From the NCBI RefSeq assembly GCF_041296265.1, contig NC_091699.1, positions 57,386,101 through 57,450,100 of the forward strand: a DNA stretch of 64,000 nt, given 5' to 3'. The notes under the pieces are model-generated. The model did not search any database. It was not told where the DNA came from and worked only from the letters and a program-made list of their open reading frames with translations. This stretch comes from Equus caballus. Taxonomy: Eukaryota > Chordata > Mammalia > Perissodactyla > Equidae. This document shows, piece by piece, positions 33,701 through 44,642 of the stretch; position 1 is the stretch's first letter; each line of letters starts with the position of its first letter. A program made the translations under genes and the position numbers.

Positions 33701-34096
33701 TCTGTAATTGAAGTTATCTTGTTCAACTGGAAAATTACAGAAAAAAATCATTCTGAAATATGAAATCAGTCTTTTACATGCTATGTAATGGGATCCAACA
33801 GAATATTTCATTTAAAAGTGATTTTTAGATTTTATACGTACCATGTATCCACACGGTAATTAAACCTTCTCTGTGCAAAAAGAATTTAAAAAGCCCCAAC
33901 TAAATTCTGCTTATAAGAGAGAAATTTTAAATATAGGAAAATAGTTTGGTCTAAAGTAAGAGTAGAGAGAAACACAGTATACAGATTGATCAAAAGAAAG
34001 CTGGTCTGGTTATATTAGTGCTGGGCATAGTAGCATTAGGATGAGAAGTATTAGTGGACAAATAGACACATTTCATAGTGATAAAAGAATCCATTT
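33700..34096. other. AT-rich spacer, nothing recognised
   Basis: Possibly decayed 3' part of the CENPP copy at its left end. Otherwise unassigned. Confidence 0.35.
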
Positions 34097-34965
34097 GGGG
34101 CTGGCCCCAGGGCTGAGTAGTTAAGGTTGATAAAAATGACAAGCAATAAGATATATTGGAGAATATGAGGAAGCCATTTGGTGTAAAGCTGACTTGGCCT
34201 AACCTTTTTTTTTCCCAAAAGGACCTGACGTGGCCATATCCACTTTAAGCATTTCCTATGTCCCAAAGGCAAGAACAAATGCCCTTAAGATAAAGGTGCA
34301 ACTTCCCCCACACAAGCATTTCCTTGAGGGTGAGCATCTCTCCCTAGACTAGGAATTGATTGCTGCACTCACCTGTGACCACCCAGCTTGAGACAACAGA
34401 CCTGCCACCCTGCTGTGTCCACTGAGACAGCAGACCTACTACCTGCTGTGTCATCAGTCACTGTGCCAACAGGACAATCTCATGACTCTTGTAAAACGGA
34501 CATTTCAATCATGTGTGATACATGCTCTTTGACAGTATATAACCACTCTGTACACCCCCACTTCTTTGGAGTGCTCCATTCCTCTGTGGAATGACTCTCC
34601 CAGGCTATATGGTCCTCACGTTTTGGCTCAGGGTAAACTCACCCCAATTTTGATTTATAAATTGGTTATGAATTATTTGCATCAACAAGTTCACGTGCTC
34701 TGCTTCAGTGGCCCAGGGTCTCGCCAGTTCAGATCCTGGGTGCAGACCTAGCACTGCTCATCAAGCCATGCTGAGGTGGCATCCCACACAGCACAACTAG
34801 AAGGACCTGCAACTAGAATACGCAACTACATACTCAGGGGCTTTGGGGAGGAGAAAGAAGAAGAAGAAGAAGAAGGAGAAGGAGAGGAAGGGGGAGGGGG
34901 AGGAGAAGAAAAAGATTAGCAACAGGTGTTAGCTCAGGTGCCAATCTTAATTAAAAAAAAAAAGA
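34097..34965 (+). mobile_element. ERE SINE split by a solo LTR
   Basis: The ERE head (34097-34127) stops in the middle of its GTTAAGTTC motif. The ERE resumes at 34692 with TTCACGTGCTCTGC and ends in an A-tail near 34,965. Flanks AAAAGAATCCATT and AAAAGAATCAATT are the ERE target-site duplication. A purine-rich (GAA)n/(GGA)n expansion lies at 34,850-34,915 inside its 3' part. Confidence 0.88.
34128..34687 (+). mobile_element. Solo LTR of a class I (ERV1-like) retrovirus fossil
   Basis: Ends are TGATAA...TCAACA, with a 4-base target duplication (AGGT/AGTT) within the ERE. A TATA-like GACAGTATATAACC lies about 150 bases before the end. No internal viral genes. The same family occurs reversed at 51,910-52,488. 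It is younger than the ERE it entered. Confidence 0.78.
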
Positions 34966-35557
34966 ATCAATTCAACAGAAAAGCATAAGAATCCCACATT
35001 TGTATGCACCTAAAAATATGGCTTCAAGATATATACAGAAAAAATTAGCAGAATTAAAATGAAAAATAGACAAACGTAATCATAGTTTGAGATCCTAATA
35101 TACCTCTCTCAGTGACTCATAGAATAAGCAAACAGGAAAAATCGGCAAGAATATAGAAGACTTGAACAATCTGATTAACCAGCTACAGCCAAAAACTGCA
35201 TAATACACCTATTCTTTTCAAGTATACATGGAACGTTTACCATAATAAGCCATATTCTGGATCATAAAACAATTTTCAATAAATTTCAAAAAATTGAATC
35301 ATACATGTATGTTCTCTGAGAACGGTGTAGTCAAACTGGAAATTAAAACACAAAGATAATTAGAAATCCTCTTTGGAAATTTTAAATTAACTTCTAAACA
35401 ACTCATGATTCCAAGAAGTATTCACAATGGAAAATAGACAGTAATCTAAATTGAAAATTAATGAAAATCTGTTATATCAAAATGTATGGGATGCAGCCAA
35501 AGCAGTGCTTAGAGGGAATTATATAGCTTTAAAAACATCTAACTAGTCAGGGCATCA

Positions 35558-35806
35558 GGGGCTGGCCCCGTGGCATAGTGGCTAAGTCTGTGCATTCTGC
35601 TTTGGTGGCCCAGGGGTCATGGGTTCGCATCCTGGGTACAAACCTACACACTACTCATCAAACCATGCTGTGGTGGTGTCCCATATACAAAATAGAGGAA
35701 GATTGGCACAGATGTTAACTCAGGGACAATCTTCCTCAAGCAAAAAGAGGAAGATTGGCAAGGGACATTAGCTCAGGGCCATTCTTCCTCCCACACACAC
35801 ACAAAA
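35558..35806 (+). mobile_element. ERE SINE inside L1
   Basis: Head 'GGGGCTGGCCCCGTGGCATA', two GAGGAAGATTGGCA motifs, and a CA-rich rather than pure A tail. Confidence 0.85.
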
Positions 35807-36453
35807 TCTTTCAGAAATGACCAAAGGTTGACAATCAATAATCTAAGATTCCATGTCAAGAAGCTAGAACAAAACAATAAATTAAACCCAAAGAAAGCAG
35901 GTAAGATAACTGTAGAAACCAATGAAAAAACAAAAGCAGAAAATCAACAAAGTCAATAACTGGTTGTTTGAGAAGACTAATAAAATTGACAAACCCATAA
36001 GACTGAGCAGAGGAAAAAAAGAGAGAAAATGCAAATTACCAGTATCAGGAATGAAAAAGGGCATTACTTCAGATCCTCATGCATTTAGAAGGCTATAAGA
36101 AGATATTAGGAACAACTTTACAGTAAAATATTTGACAACTTAGATAAAGTGGGAAAATTCCTTAAAAATCACAGCTTTTCAAAACTGAGACAAACAAAAA
36201 CAGAAAATCTGAATGATCTCTATCTGCCAAAGAAACTGAATGCATAATTTGAAATCTTCCTACAGAGAAACACCAGATGGCTTCACTAGTGAGTTTTACC
36301 AAACATTCAAGGAGGAAACAAACAAAATGCTCTACATAAACTTTTTTTCATAGAGTAGTGGAAAAGAGACTACTTCCCAACACATTTTGGGAGGCCAAAT
36401 CTGACCAGGACATTATAAGAAAGAAAAATTACAAGATAATATCTCTTATGAAC

Positions 36454-36955
36454 ACTAAAGAGGAGAAAGAGTATTTCTCTACCCTCTTCTGGCTGGTCTA
36501 AGAAATAAATCGACATGAGACAGAATACCAGGAGAAAATCAAAGTTTAATAAGATGTGTACATGGGAGAATCCCAGAAAAACTGAGTAGTAGCTCACCAA
36601 AATGTCCGAAGCCACCACCTTAAATACTATCTTCAGCTAAAGACAAAGGAGGATGTTGGGGGTAGTGGTTTGTAACTTCAAAGGGGAGGAGGGCAATGGA
36701 AACACAGAGATGAAAAAGCAAATGTTTGGTCAACAAATGTTTGCTGGACCATGGCCTTGCTACGTTCCTGCCTGTCTACCACACCTGGAGATATCTATGG
36801 TGATAGCTCCTTCCTTGAACAGACCTTCTATCTTAAATTTTCTTAGGCATTTAGGGGGGAAGTCAAAGTTTCTTTCTGAGTCTTTTGTTCTTAAAAATTT
36901 AATCAAGGCAAAGAGACATATTTTGGGGTGGCAAATTCTGATCTCCCATGACACA
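36454..36955 (-). mobile_element. Solo LTR fossil inside L1, antisense, family unnamed
   Basis: L1 ORF2 wording stops after 'ATCTCTTATGAAC' and resumes near 36,957. The insert shares 'CAGGAGAAAA' near its left end and 'CATATTTTGGGGTGGCA' near its right end with the LTR at 55,801-56,625. Ends are approximate. Confidence 0.55.
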
Positions 36956-37451
36956 GATATATGAAAATCCCGAGAGAATCCAATTGCTTATTAAAATGAT
37001 CATGATTAAGAGGTCATTTTTTTCCAGGAAAAATACAGGCTGATTTTAAGACAAGAAAATCAATCAATGTAGCTCACCAAATTAACAGAATAATGGAGGA
37101 AAACTATATGGTCACCTCGATAGATAAGGAAAAGGCATTTGATAAAAATTTAAATTGGCATGTGATAAAGACACTCTAAAAACTAAGAAAAAAAGTCCCT
37201 CACAACTAACACTATACTTAATAATGAAATATATAGACTATTTCCAGAAAATAGTAAAAAAAGTCTTTGAAAGTTGAGAAGATTAACTTGCAATAGTAAG
37301 AATTCATTTCATATTGTAACATAAGTCTCATGTCTGTAACCCAGTTTCCAAGAGTATCCCTTCATGTAGCCTTAGACGCTGATGGAAGCCATTTCTGACT
37401 CCCGAAAGAAGAATGGTGATGCAGGCAGGGGCCTGCGTGAAGCCACTCTCC

Positions 37452-38519
37452 TCACAAAATGTAGTCTGTGCTGGAGGAACGGGAGGAATGCTGATAGAGG
37501 GAGGATGGTTTTTCCCAGCTTTCCCTGGTGATTTGTCTCCCTAGGTAGAGGAAGATGTGGCTGCAACTTTTCTGAAATATTTCGGAGAGGTGTTTCTTGA
37601 ACTTCTCGCCCATGAAAGCGTAGATAATAGGATTCACACAGCAGTGAGTGAAGGAAATGGTTTCTGTGACATGGGTGGCATAAATCAGCCGCTGGCTCAT
37701 GACACATCCATCCAAGATGTGCATATTGTGCAGGGAAGTAAGGAAGAGGACTACATTGAATGGGACCCAGAAGAGTAAAGATGCAATGACCACAATGAGC
37801 ACCAACCTGATGGCCTTGGTCTTGTTGTGGTTTTGGCAACTCTTCAGCTGTTGTAAGATGCTAATGTAGCAGAACATAAGGATGGTGAATGGGATCAGCA
37901 GGCCTAAGATATTCATTTCAAAGTGGATGAAGATTTTCCACTTCAAAGTCTGTTGATTGTAAGATGAATAACACTGTAGAACGCCATCTTCAGCGGCCAC
38001 TTGGTAAAATATTAGTAGCGGGCTAGTGGCAATGATGGCAGTCAGCCATACTGCCAGACTCAGGGCTATGCCCATGCTGGGTGTCCTCACGTTGATGGCA
38101 TACACAGCATGGACAATTGCCAGGTACCTGTCCACACTCATGAGCGTGATAAAGAACATGCTGCTGAAGAAGCCAATGTAATAAAAGCCAGAGACCACCT
38201 TGCACATTACAGTCCCAAACACCCACTGGTCCAGCTGATAGTGGGTCTGAAAGGGGAAGGAGAAAACAAAAAGCAGGTCAGACAGAGCCAGGTTCAAGAG
38301 GTATACATCTGTGATGCTCCTCAGCTTCTTGCAGGCGACAAGGACCAGGATGACCAGGCTGTTTCCCAGAAGACCAAATACAAACAGGAGGCAGTAAAAG
38401 ATAGCAAGAAGCAACTTGCTATCTCTCTGGATAAGTTCCCCATCGCAGGGGCTTGAAATGGCATCAGGATAGTAGTAGTCAGTTATTGTCGTCAAATTGG
38501 GCTCGACTGTATAATCCAT
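37452..38519 (-). CDS. CCR8: CCR8, C-C chemokine receptor type 8 (355 aa)
   Basis: Seven-transmembrane Gi-coupled receptor for CCL1 (and CCL18 in human), found on regulatory and Th2 T cells. The coding region is one exon, as usual for chemokine receptors. I start at the ATG at 38519 (MDYTVEP), giving 355 aa, the human length. The N-terminus has the TDYYYPD sulfation cluster (13-19) and Cys25. TM1 carries GN at 52-53, TM2 ALSDLLF with Asp81, Cys106 opens TM3, and DRYLAIV starts at 130. Extracellular loop 2 has LQCYSS, loop 3 LDGC, and TM7 CCVNPIIYAF. The tail ends SRSSSTDYIL, close to human. All four extracellular cysteines are present. No break seen. The RSITDVYLLNLALSDLLFVFSFPFQ stretch is nearly identical to human CCR8, which excludes CCR4 and CX3CR1. 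Confidence 0.98.
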   Translation of the reverse strand: MDYTVEPNLTTITDYYYPDAISSPCDGELIQRDSKLLLAIFYCLLFVFGLLGNSLVILVLVACKKLRSITDVYLLNLALSDLLFVFSFPFQTHYQLDQWVFGTVMCKVVSGFYYIGFFSSMFFITLMSVDRYLAIVHAVYAINVRTPSMGIALSLAVWLTAIIATSPLLIFYQVAAEDGVLQCYSSYNQQTLKWKIFIHFEMNILGLLIPFTILMFCYISILQQLKSCQNHNKTKAIRLVLIVVIASLLFWVPFNVVLFLTSLHNMHILDGCVMSQRLIYATHVTETISFTHCCVNPIIYAFMGEKFKKHLSEIFQKSCSHIFLYLGRQITRESWEKPSSLYQHSSRSSSTDYIL

Positions 38520-38551
38520 CAAGGCAGGAGGACCCGGTCACAGAAGCACCT
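38520..38551 (-). promoter_or_regulatory. CCR8 5' UTR end and splice acceptor
   Basis: On the minus strand TTTCTCTTAG|GTGC lies 30 bases before the ATG. Human CCR8 also has an intron in its 5' UTR, so the coding exon probably begins at 38549. I could not identify the upstream non-coding exon. Confidence 0.55.
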
Positions 38552-38589
38552 AAGAGAAATAGATTCTTTAAAAATATTTTCATTTAAAG

Positions 38590-41045
38590 ATATGGACTGA
38601 ATTGTGTCTGCCTGTCACCCCCTGCCCCAGTCATATGGGGAAGCCCTAAACCCTTGTTATGGACTGAATGTTTGTGTCCTCCCAAAATTCATATATTGAA
38701 ACCCTACCCACCATTGTGCTGGTACTAAGAGGCTGGGCCTTTGGGAAGTAATTGGATTAGATGAGGTCATGATGGTGTAGCCCTCACGAATGGGATGAGC
38801 CCCCTTATAAGAATCAGAAGGGAGCTTGCTTCCTCTCTCTGCTCTGAGCTGTGTGAGGATACAATGAGGAGTTGGCAGCCTGCAACCTGGAAGAGGGCTC
38901 CCACCGGAGCCTGACTGTGTTGGCACCCTGATCTTGGACTTCCCAGCCTCCAGAACTGTGGGAAAATAAATTCCTGTTGTTTAAGCCACGCAGTCTGTGG
39001 TATTTCGTTATGGTGGCTTGAGCAGAGTAACACAGACTATGGTACTGAGAAGTGGGGTGCTGCTGTGACAAATACCTAAAAATGTGAAAGTGGCTGTGGA
39101 ACTGGACACTGGGCGGAGGCTGGATGAGCTTTGAGGCACATGCTAGAAAAAGCCTAGATTGCCCTGAAGGACCTATTGGCAGAAATATGGACATGAAAGG
39201 CGATTATAGTGCGAACACAGGGAGAAAAGAGGAGAGCTGTAGAGAATGCTTCCGCCATCTCAGGGAATACCTACATCATCAGGGACAAAATGTTGGTAGA
39301 AATACGAATGTTAAAGCTGCTTCCAGTAGGATCTCGCACAGAAATTAGGAACATGCTATCGGAAACTGGAGGAAAGGTGATCCTTGTTACAAAGCGGCAA
39401 AGAACTGGGTGAATTGTGTTCTCATGTTTTGTGAAAGGCAGAGCTTGTAAACAACAAGACTGGATATTCAGCTGAGCAGATTTCTAAGCCAAGTGTTGAA
39501 GGTACGGCCTGGCTTCTCCTCACTGCTAATAGTAAAATGTGAGAGGAGAAACACAAATTGAAGAAGGAATTGTCAGGCAAAAAGAAATCAGAACTTGAAG
39601 ATTCAGAAAACTCAGCTTATCCATCCTGCAAACATGAGAAAGTGGAGAGTACACCTAGGGTGTGGCTGGACAACCACGCCATACAGAGATTACCCACAGA
39701 GTTCATTAACGGTTTCAGGAGAAGCCCAGAATAGAGACACTGACAGTTTGGATCAAAGCTGCAGAGACAGCAGAAAATAAAGGAAGGCTTTTGAACTTCT
39801 GGGATTCTGTGGGATTGGAACAATAGAGCCATTCGCTTTTGAACACGTTTTATCCTTCAAGAAAAGGGAGGAATGGGGCTGGCCGGTGGTGTAGTAATAG
39901 GTTGGCACACTCTCCTTTGCGGCCCAGGTTTGTAGGTTTGGAGCACGGATGCGGACCTACATACCGCTCATCAAGCCATGCTCTGTCAGCATCCCACATA
40001 CAAAATAGAGGAAGATTGGCACAGATGGTAGCTCACTAGAAATCTTCCTCACCAAAAAAAAGAAAAGAAAAGAAAAGGGAGGGATGACTCTGAAGTGATA
40101 CAGAGATCATCAGGGCTGACACTCTCCTCACAGGCCCAGGGGGCAAGGCTTCTTTGTCCTCAGTTTCAGGAGGCTAGGCCACCCCTGCCCTATGCCACAG
40201 GTGTGAGGCCACAGCCTAGGGCCATGGAGGTGACACTACCATCCCGGTGAGTCTAGAAGGCAGAGCACCCAGACAAAGAGGATTATTCTCAAGCCTTATA
40301 GTCTAATGGGATTTGCCTTTCTAGGTTTTGGGCCTCCTTGGGACCCATCACCCCTCTCTTCTTTCTGATTTGTCCCTTTGGAATGGCAATGTCTCTCCTA
40401 TGTCTGTCCCACCACTGTATTTTGGAAGCACATAGTTGCTTTCACAGGCTCACAGCTGGAGTGGAATTTTGCCTTCGGATGAATCACACCTCAAGTCTCA
40501 CCCATACCTGACTTTGATGGTACCTAGGTGAGACTTTGGACTCAGAATTGATGCTGGAGTGGGTTAGGACTTTGGGGCTGTTGAGATGGAGTGAACGTAT
40601 TTTGCATGTGAGAAGGACGTGAAGTTTGAGAGGCCAGAGGGTAGAATGCCATGGACTGAATTGTGTCCCCTAAAATTCATATATTGAAGCCCTAACCCTC
40701 GTTGTGATGGTATTTGGAGATAGGGTTTTAGGGAGGTAATTAAGGTTAAATGAGGGCATGAGGATGGGGCCCTGATCTGATTGGACTGATGTCCTGATAA
40801 GAAGAGGAAGAGACACCAAAGCCCTCTCTCTCTCTGCACATGTGCAGAGAAATGTCACGTGGGGACAGAGTGAAAGTGGCCGTCTGCAAGCCAGGAAGAG
40901 GCTCTTACTAGGATCTCAATTTTCTAGCACCTTGATCTTGAACTTCTAGCCTGCAGAACTGTGAGTTCTGTCATTTAAGCCACCCAGACTGTGGTATTTT
41001 GTTCAGTTCTAAAAATTGAAAACTTCCCAGGCTGACTAATACAGG
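38590..41045 (+). mobile_element. MaLR element with two LTRs and internal region, fossil
   Basis: The left LTR (about 38,656-39,036) starts TATGGACTGAATGTTTG and ends near AACACAGAC. MaLR-type internal sequence follows ('TACTGAGAAGTGGGGTGCTGC', 'CTAGAAAAAGCCTAGATTGCCC'). The internal 3' end ('GGTGAGACTTTGGACTCAG') is followed by a right LTR (about 40,650-41,045). The two LTRs look like different subtypes. A 60-base LTR start also precedes the left LTR. Structurally whole but with many breaks; non-coding, as MaLR elements are. Very old. An ERE sits in the internal part. Confidence 0.65.
39875..40068 (+). mobile_element. ERE SINE
   Basis: Head 'GGGGCTGGCCGGTGGTGTAG', tail (AAAAG)n. Target duplication AGAAAAGGGAGGAATG / AGAAAAGGGAGGGATG. 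Confidence 0.88.
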
Positions 41046-41154
41046 AGGGTTGAGTAGATGAGAAAAAACAAAATTCACAAAGAAAACTTAGATATCTACA
41101 GTTCTACCATCCAGAATTAGCAACTACTAACATATTGTTATATTTGCTTTTGGT

Positions 41155-41330
41155 TCTTTTTTCTCTCTTTCTCTTCCTTTCCTTCCTCCCTCCCTCCCTC
41201 CTCCTTCCTCCCTTCCTCCCTCCCTCCTTCCATCCTTTCTTCCCTCCTTCCTCCCTCCTTCCATCCTTCCTTCCTGCCTCCCTCCCTCCTTCCATCCTTT
41301 CTTCCTTCCTACCTTCCTTCTTCTCTAATG
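41155..41330. repeat. Polypyrimidine (CCTT)n/(CTCC)n simple repeat
   Basis: About 170 bases of almost pure C/T on the plus strand, with irregular CCTT, CTCC and CATC units. Open frames on both strands here are artefacts of the composition. Confidence 0.9.
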
Positions 41331-41654
41331 CAATAGAGATGAAGCTAATGTTCCCTTTAACTATACAACATCTCCACACCCCAGGAGCCTGCTAAAACCA
41401 ATTTGGTTTGTATCATTCCAGTTTCCTCCGTACTTTTACATGCTTATATGTATCCATAAACAATGTATAATATTGTTTTGCATTTGCTTTTAACTTACAT
41501 AAATGGTATAATATTATATCTCTCATTTTGTATCTTGCTTTTTTTCTCCCAGCATGTTGTTTTAGAAGTATAATCACACAATTCTAAAAAGTTTAGTTCA
41601 TTCTTTTAACTGCTTTTAAGGACTATAAATAACTAATTTAAAAATGCAATAGAT

Positions 41655-41919
41655 GGGGCCGGCTCTGTGGCACAGTGGTTGAGTTCACCCACCCTGATTT
41701 AGCAGCCTGGGGTTCACTGGTTGGGATCCTGGGTGCAGACCTACACACTGCTCATCAAGTTATGCTATAGCAGCATCCCACATAGAAGAACTATAAGGAC
41801 TTACAACTAGGATATACAACTATGTACTGGGGCTTTGGGGAGAAAAAAAAAAAAGAGGAAGATTGGCAACAGATGTTAGCTTAGGGCCAATCTCCGTCAC
41901 CAAAAAAAAAAAAAAAAAA
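41655..41919 (+). mobile_element. ERE SINE
   Basis: Head 'GGGGCCGGCTCTGTGGCACA', A-run tail. AAAATGCAATAGA occurs just before it and again near 41,970, suggesting the duplicated target includes about 50 extra bases. Confidence 0.85.
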
Positions 41920-42020
41920 TCAAAGCTAAAAAAATGCTTTCTCTAGTATAGCCAATCAATCAATCAATAAAATGCAATAGAAAAAATGAGCCCAATCACA
42001 CTAGCATCAAAAATTACTGG

Positions 42021-42262
42021 GGGGCCAGCCTGGTGGCGCAGCGGTTAAGTGCGCATGTTCTGCTTCGGTGGCCCAGGGTTCACCGGTTCAGATCCCGGGT
42101 GTGCACATGTCACTGTTTGGCAAGCCATGCTGTGGTAGGCGTCCCACTTATAAAGTAGAGGAAGATGGGCACGGATTTTAGCTCAGGGCCGGTCTTCCTC
42201 AGCAAAAAGAGGAGGATTGGAAGCAGATGTTAGCTCAGGGCTAATCTTCCTCCCCAAAAAAA
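42021..42262 (+). mobile_element. ERE SINE
   Basis: Head 'GGGGCCAGCCTGGTGGCGCA', tail CCCCAAAAAAAG. Target duplication AAAATTACTGG / GAAATTACTAGG. Inserted in L1-like sequence. Confidence 0.88.
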
Positions 42263-42480
42263 GAAATTACTAGGAGCAAATCTGATAAAAACTGCAATTC
42301 AATTGTGTAAAATATTATAAAACTTTGTTGAAGGACATAAAAGAAGACATAATTAAAAGGAAATATGTACTATATTTATGGAAGGGAAGACTCTACATTT
42401 AAAATGTGGTAATTCTTCTCAAATTGATATGTACATTCAAGGCAATTTCAATCTAGACTTCCTATTTTTCCAAAGCAATT
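42263..42480 (+). mobile_element. L1 ORF2 fragment
   Basis: 'AAAATATTATAAAACTTTGTTGAAGG', 'GTACATTCAAGGCAATTTCAATC' and nearby wording are sense L1, continuing the stretch before the ERE. Confidence 0.5.
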
Positions 42481-42929
42481 TGTTGCTGAAGATTCAGACA
42501 TCGCTATCCACTATGCCACCTTTCTATAATTTGAAATGCCCTTAGCAGCTTTTAAAAACATTAATTTCATTCACGTCTGTACCTCAAATAGATTTTTAAA
42601 ACATAGTTTCTGAAGTATGGAGGTGGGTCCTTTGGTTTTTCTTTGTGGCCAGTGTCTATCAAAACAACATTTTCCCCTCCTACATCTTCCTTCCTACTTG
42701 TCTTTTACAGTTATTTTAAAAAACAATTTTCAGCTCCCCCTCCTTTTGTTCTGCCCTCCTAATATCCCAGAACAAGAGTAGGTCCTCAACACATTCTCTC
42801 CCCGGATCTTTCCTACTGACCCCCTGTCCGCACCTCCCCAGGCTCTTTGATCAGTCAAACCTGTGGAAAGTATTAACAATCTCTACCATTTGTTACAGTA
42901 GACCAGGAATTTTCGATGTACTGCCTGAT

Positions 42930-43320
42930 TGATTTCTCTTCCACCCCATGAAGCAGGCACTCACATCTGCTTTACGTCTCTATCTCAGAGAGCTTCGGTC
43001 CAGTGGCCGACGCTACACCGAGAGGGAGGCGAGTGAGCCAGGACTCAAAACCACATCCGTCTCCTCCAAATCCCTTTCCTTTTCCATATTTCTCTGGAAA
43101 TATGGGTACCCATATTTGTGGGTGGAGTAAAAAGCTCCAATCTTTCGGAGTCTGCGCCCCCTGACTTCCAAGTTCTAGATTACTTTGTAGCAGAGTAAAC
43201 TTGGGCTTGTTTTGCAAAGTGAATCTCAGCTTCCTCTTCCGTGAGAAGGGGCTAATAATGCTTTTCAGGGTTTGGTGAGAAGGGGATGAGATCATTTAAG
43301 TTAGCATCTCATCAAGGCTG
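42930..43320. repeat. Two MIR-like fossils
   Basis: One is near 42,940-43,060 ('CCACCCCATGAAGCAGGCAC'). The other is near 43,170-43,320, antisense ('CTCAGCTTCCTCTTCCGTGAG'). Confidence 0.4.
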
Positions 43321-43859
43321 AAGGTTTGCTTGCCAGTTGTCTTCCTTCAGTTGTCAGATAGAAACATTGAACCCGGCACGAGGACAGATTCCCCCCAGTT
43401 GCCTGGTCAAATGGGGGATCTTTTCTCATCTACCTTCTCACTCTGGTAGGAGGTTTGACTCTCTCTTAGCATCCTGCAGAGAAAATGGCATGGCTACTTC
43501 ACTCACCCGGCCAGACCCTGGGACAGCCACTAAGACATATGCAGGGTTTGTGGACTCTGGGGACATGAAAAGATTTTTTTAAAAATTCACCTCTTGTACC
43601 AGACCTCTGTCTCTCCTCCAAGGACATAAAAGTGTCCCTGGTTGCTTATGTCCTTCTTCCCCAAAGATGAGTATCAATACATACCTTAATTAGATCCTTC
43701 ACTCTGCAGGTTTCAGTGTGGCTGATTCCTTCTTCTGAGTCTGCCCTCTCTTGTGTGTGCAGCTCGGCGAACAACAGCTCCTCTGGAGGCACTTGTCTGT
43801 CTGTGACGAGTGGCAGAATGGGGGTGGACCTATTATTGCATCCTACAGTTATTTAAAAA
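43321..43859. other. Gene-free stretch, nothing recognised
   Basis: Unassigned sequence upstream of CCR8. It could hold the CCR8 5' UTR exon, but I see no specific support. Confidence 0.35.
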
Positions 43860-44580
43860 GTTTTAAAAAAATTGATCTCACCAAAAAACACATCGAATGG
43901 CAAATTAGCATGTGAAAATATGCTCAATACATTGTGTCCTTAGGAAATCGTAAAGTAAAACAGCAGTGAGATACCACTGCATACCTATTAGAATGGCTAA
44001 AATTCAAACACTGACAGCACCGAAGGCTGGAGAACAATAGTCATGCTCCTGAGTATTTACCCAATTGAGTTAAAAACGTATCCACACAAAAACCTGAGCA
44101 CAAATGTTTACAGCAGCTTTATTCGTAATTACCAAATTTGGAAGCAACCAAGACGTCCTTCAATAGATGAATGGATAAACAAACTGTGGCAACGTACACA
44201 ATGGAATATTATTTAGTGATTAAAGAAAGAGCTGTCAAGCCACGAAAAGACAACTTAAGTGTGTATTGATGAGTGAAAGAGGCCCTTCTGAAAAGGCTAC
44301 ATGCTGTATGATTCCAATCACATGACATTCTGGAGAAGGCAAAACTCTGGAGACAGTAAAAAGATCAATGGTTGCCAGGGGTTCAGGGGGAGGAGGGGAT
44401 GAAACGTAGAGCACAGGGCTTTTTTGGGGTGATGGAACTATTCTGCACGATGCTGGAATGGTGGATACATTTGTTATGCATTTGTCAAAACCATAGAAGT
44501 GTCAAACAGAGTGAATCCTAATGCAGACTATGGACTTCAGTTAATAAGAATGTGTCAGTATTGGCTCATCAACTGTAACA
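43860..44580 (+). mobile_element. L1 3' end
   Basis: 'CAGTGAGATACCACTGCATACC', 'TATTAGAATGGCTAAAATTC', 'GGATAAACAAACTGTGG' and 'CAATGGAATATTATTTAG' are classic L1 ORF2 tail and 3' UTR. Confidence 0.75.
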
Positions 44581-44642
44581 AATGTTTCACACTAATGCAA
44601 GATGTTAATAACAGAGGAAACTGTGCAGGAGCGAGAGATGCT

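Larger units (their letters stand above)
34980..37290 (+). mobile_element. Old L1 ORF2 fragment, interrupted by an ERE and an LTR
   Basis: Sense ORF2 wording throughout: 'CTGATTAACCAGCTACAGCC', 'GACATTATAAGAAAGAAAAATTAC', 'TCAATCAATGTAGCTCACC' and 'GATAAGGAAAAGGCATTTGATAAA'. Stops are frequent. It reaches to within about 160 bases of the CCR8 stop. Confidence 0.7.

Noticed and set aside
37452-38519. CX3CR1 or CCR4 as the identity of the receptor
   Set aside because: The N-terminus TDYYYPD, the loop residues and the SRSSSTDYIL tail are those of CCR8.
38520-38522. TTG one codon before the CCR8 ATG as an alternative start
   Set aside because: The ATG at 38519 gives the human length and N-terminus; mammalian genes rarely start at TTG.
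41104-41395. Arg/Glu/Gly-rich and Pro/Ser/Leu-rich frames on opposite strands
   Set aside because: Products of the polypyrimidine simple repeat.
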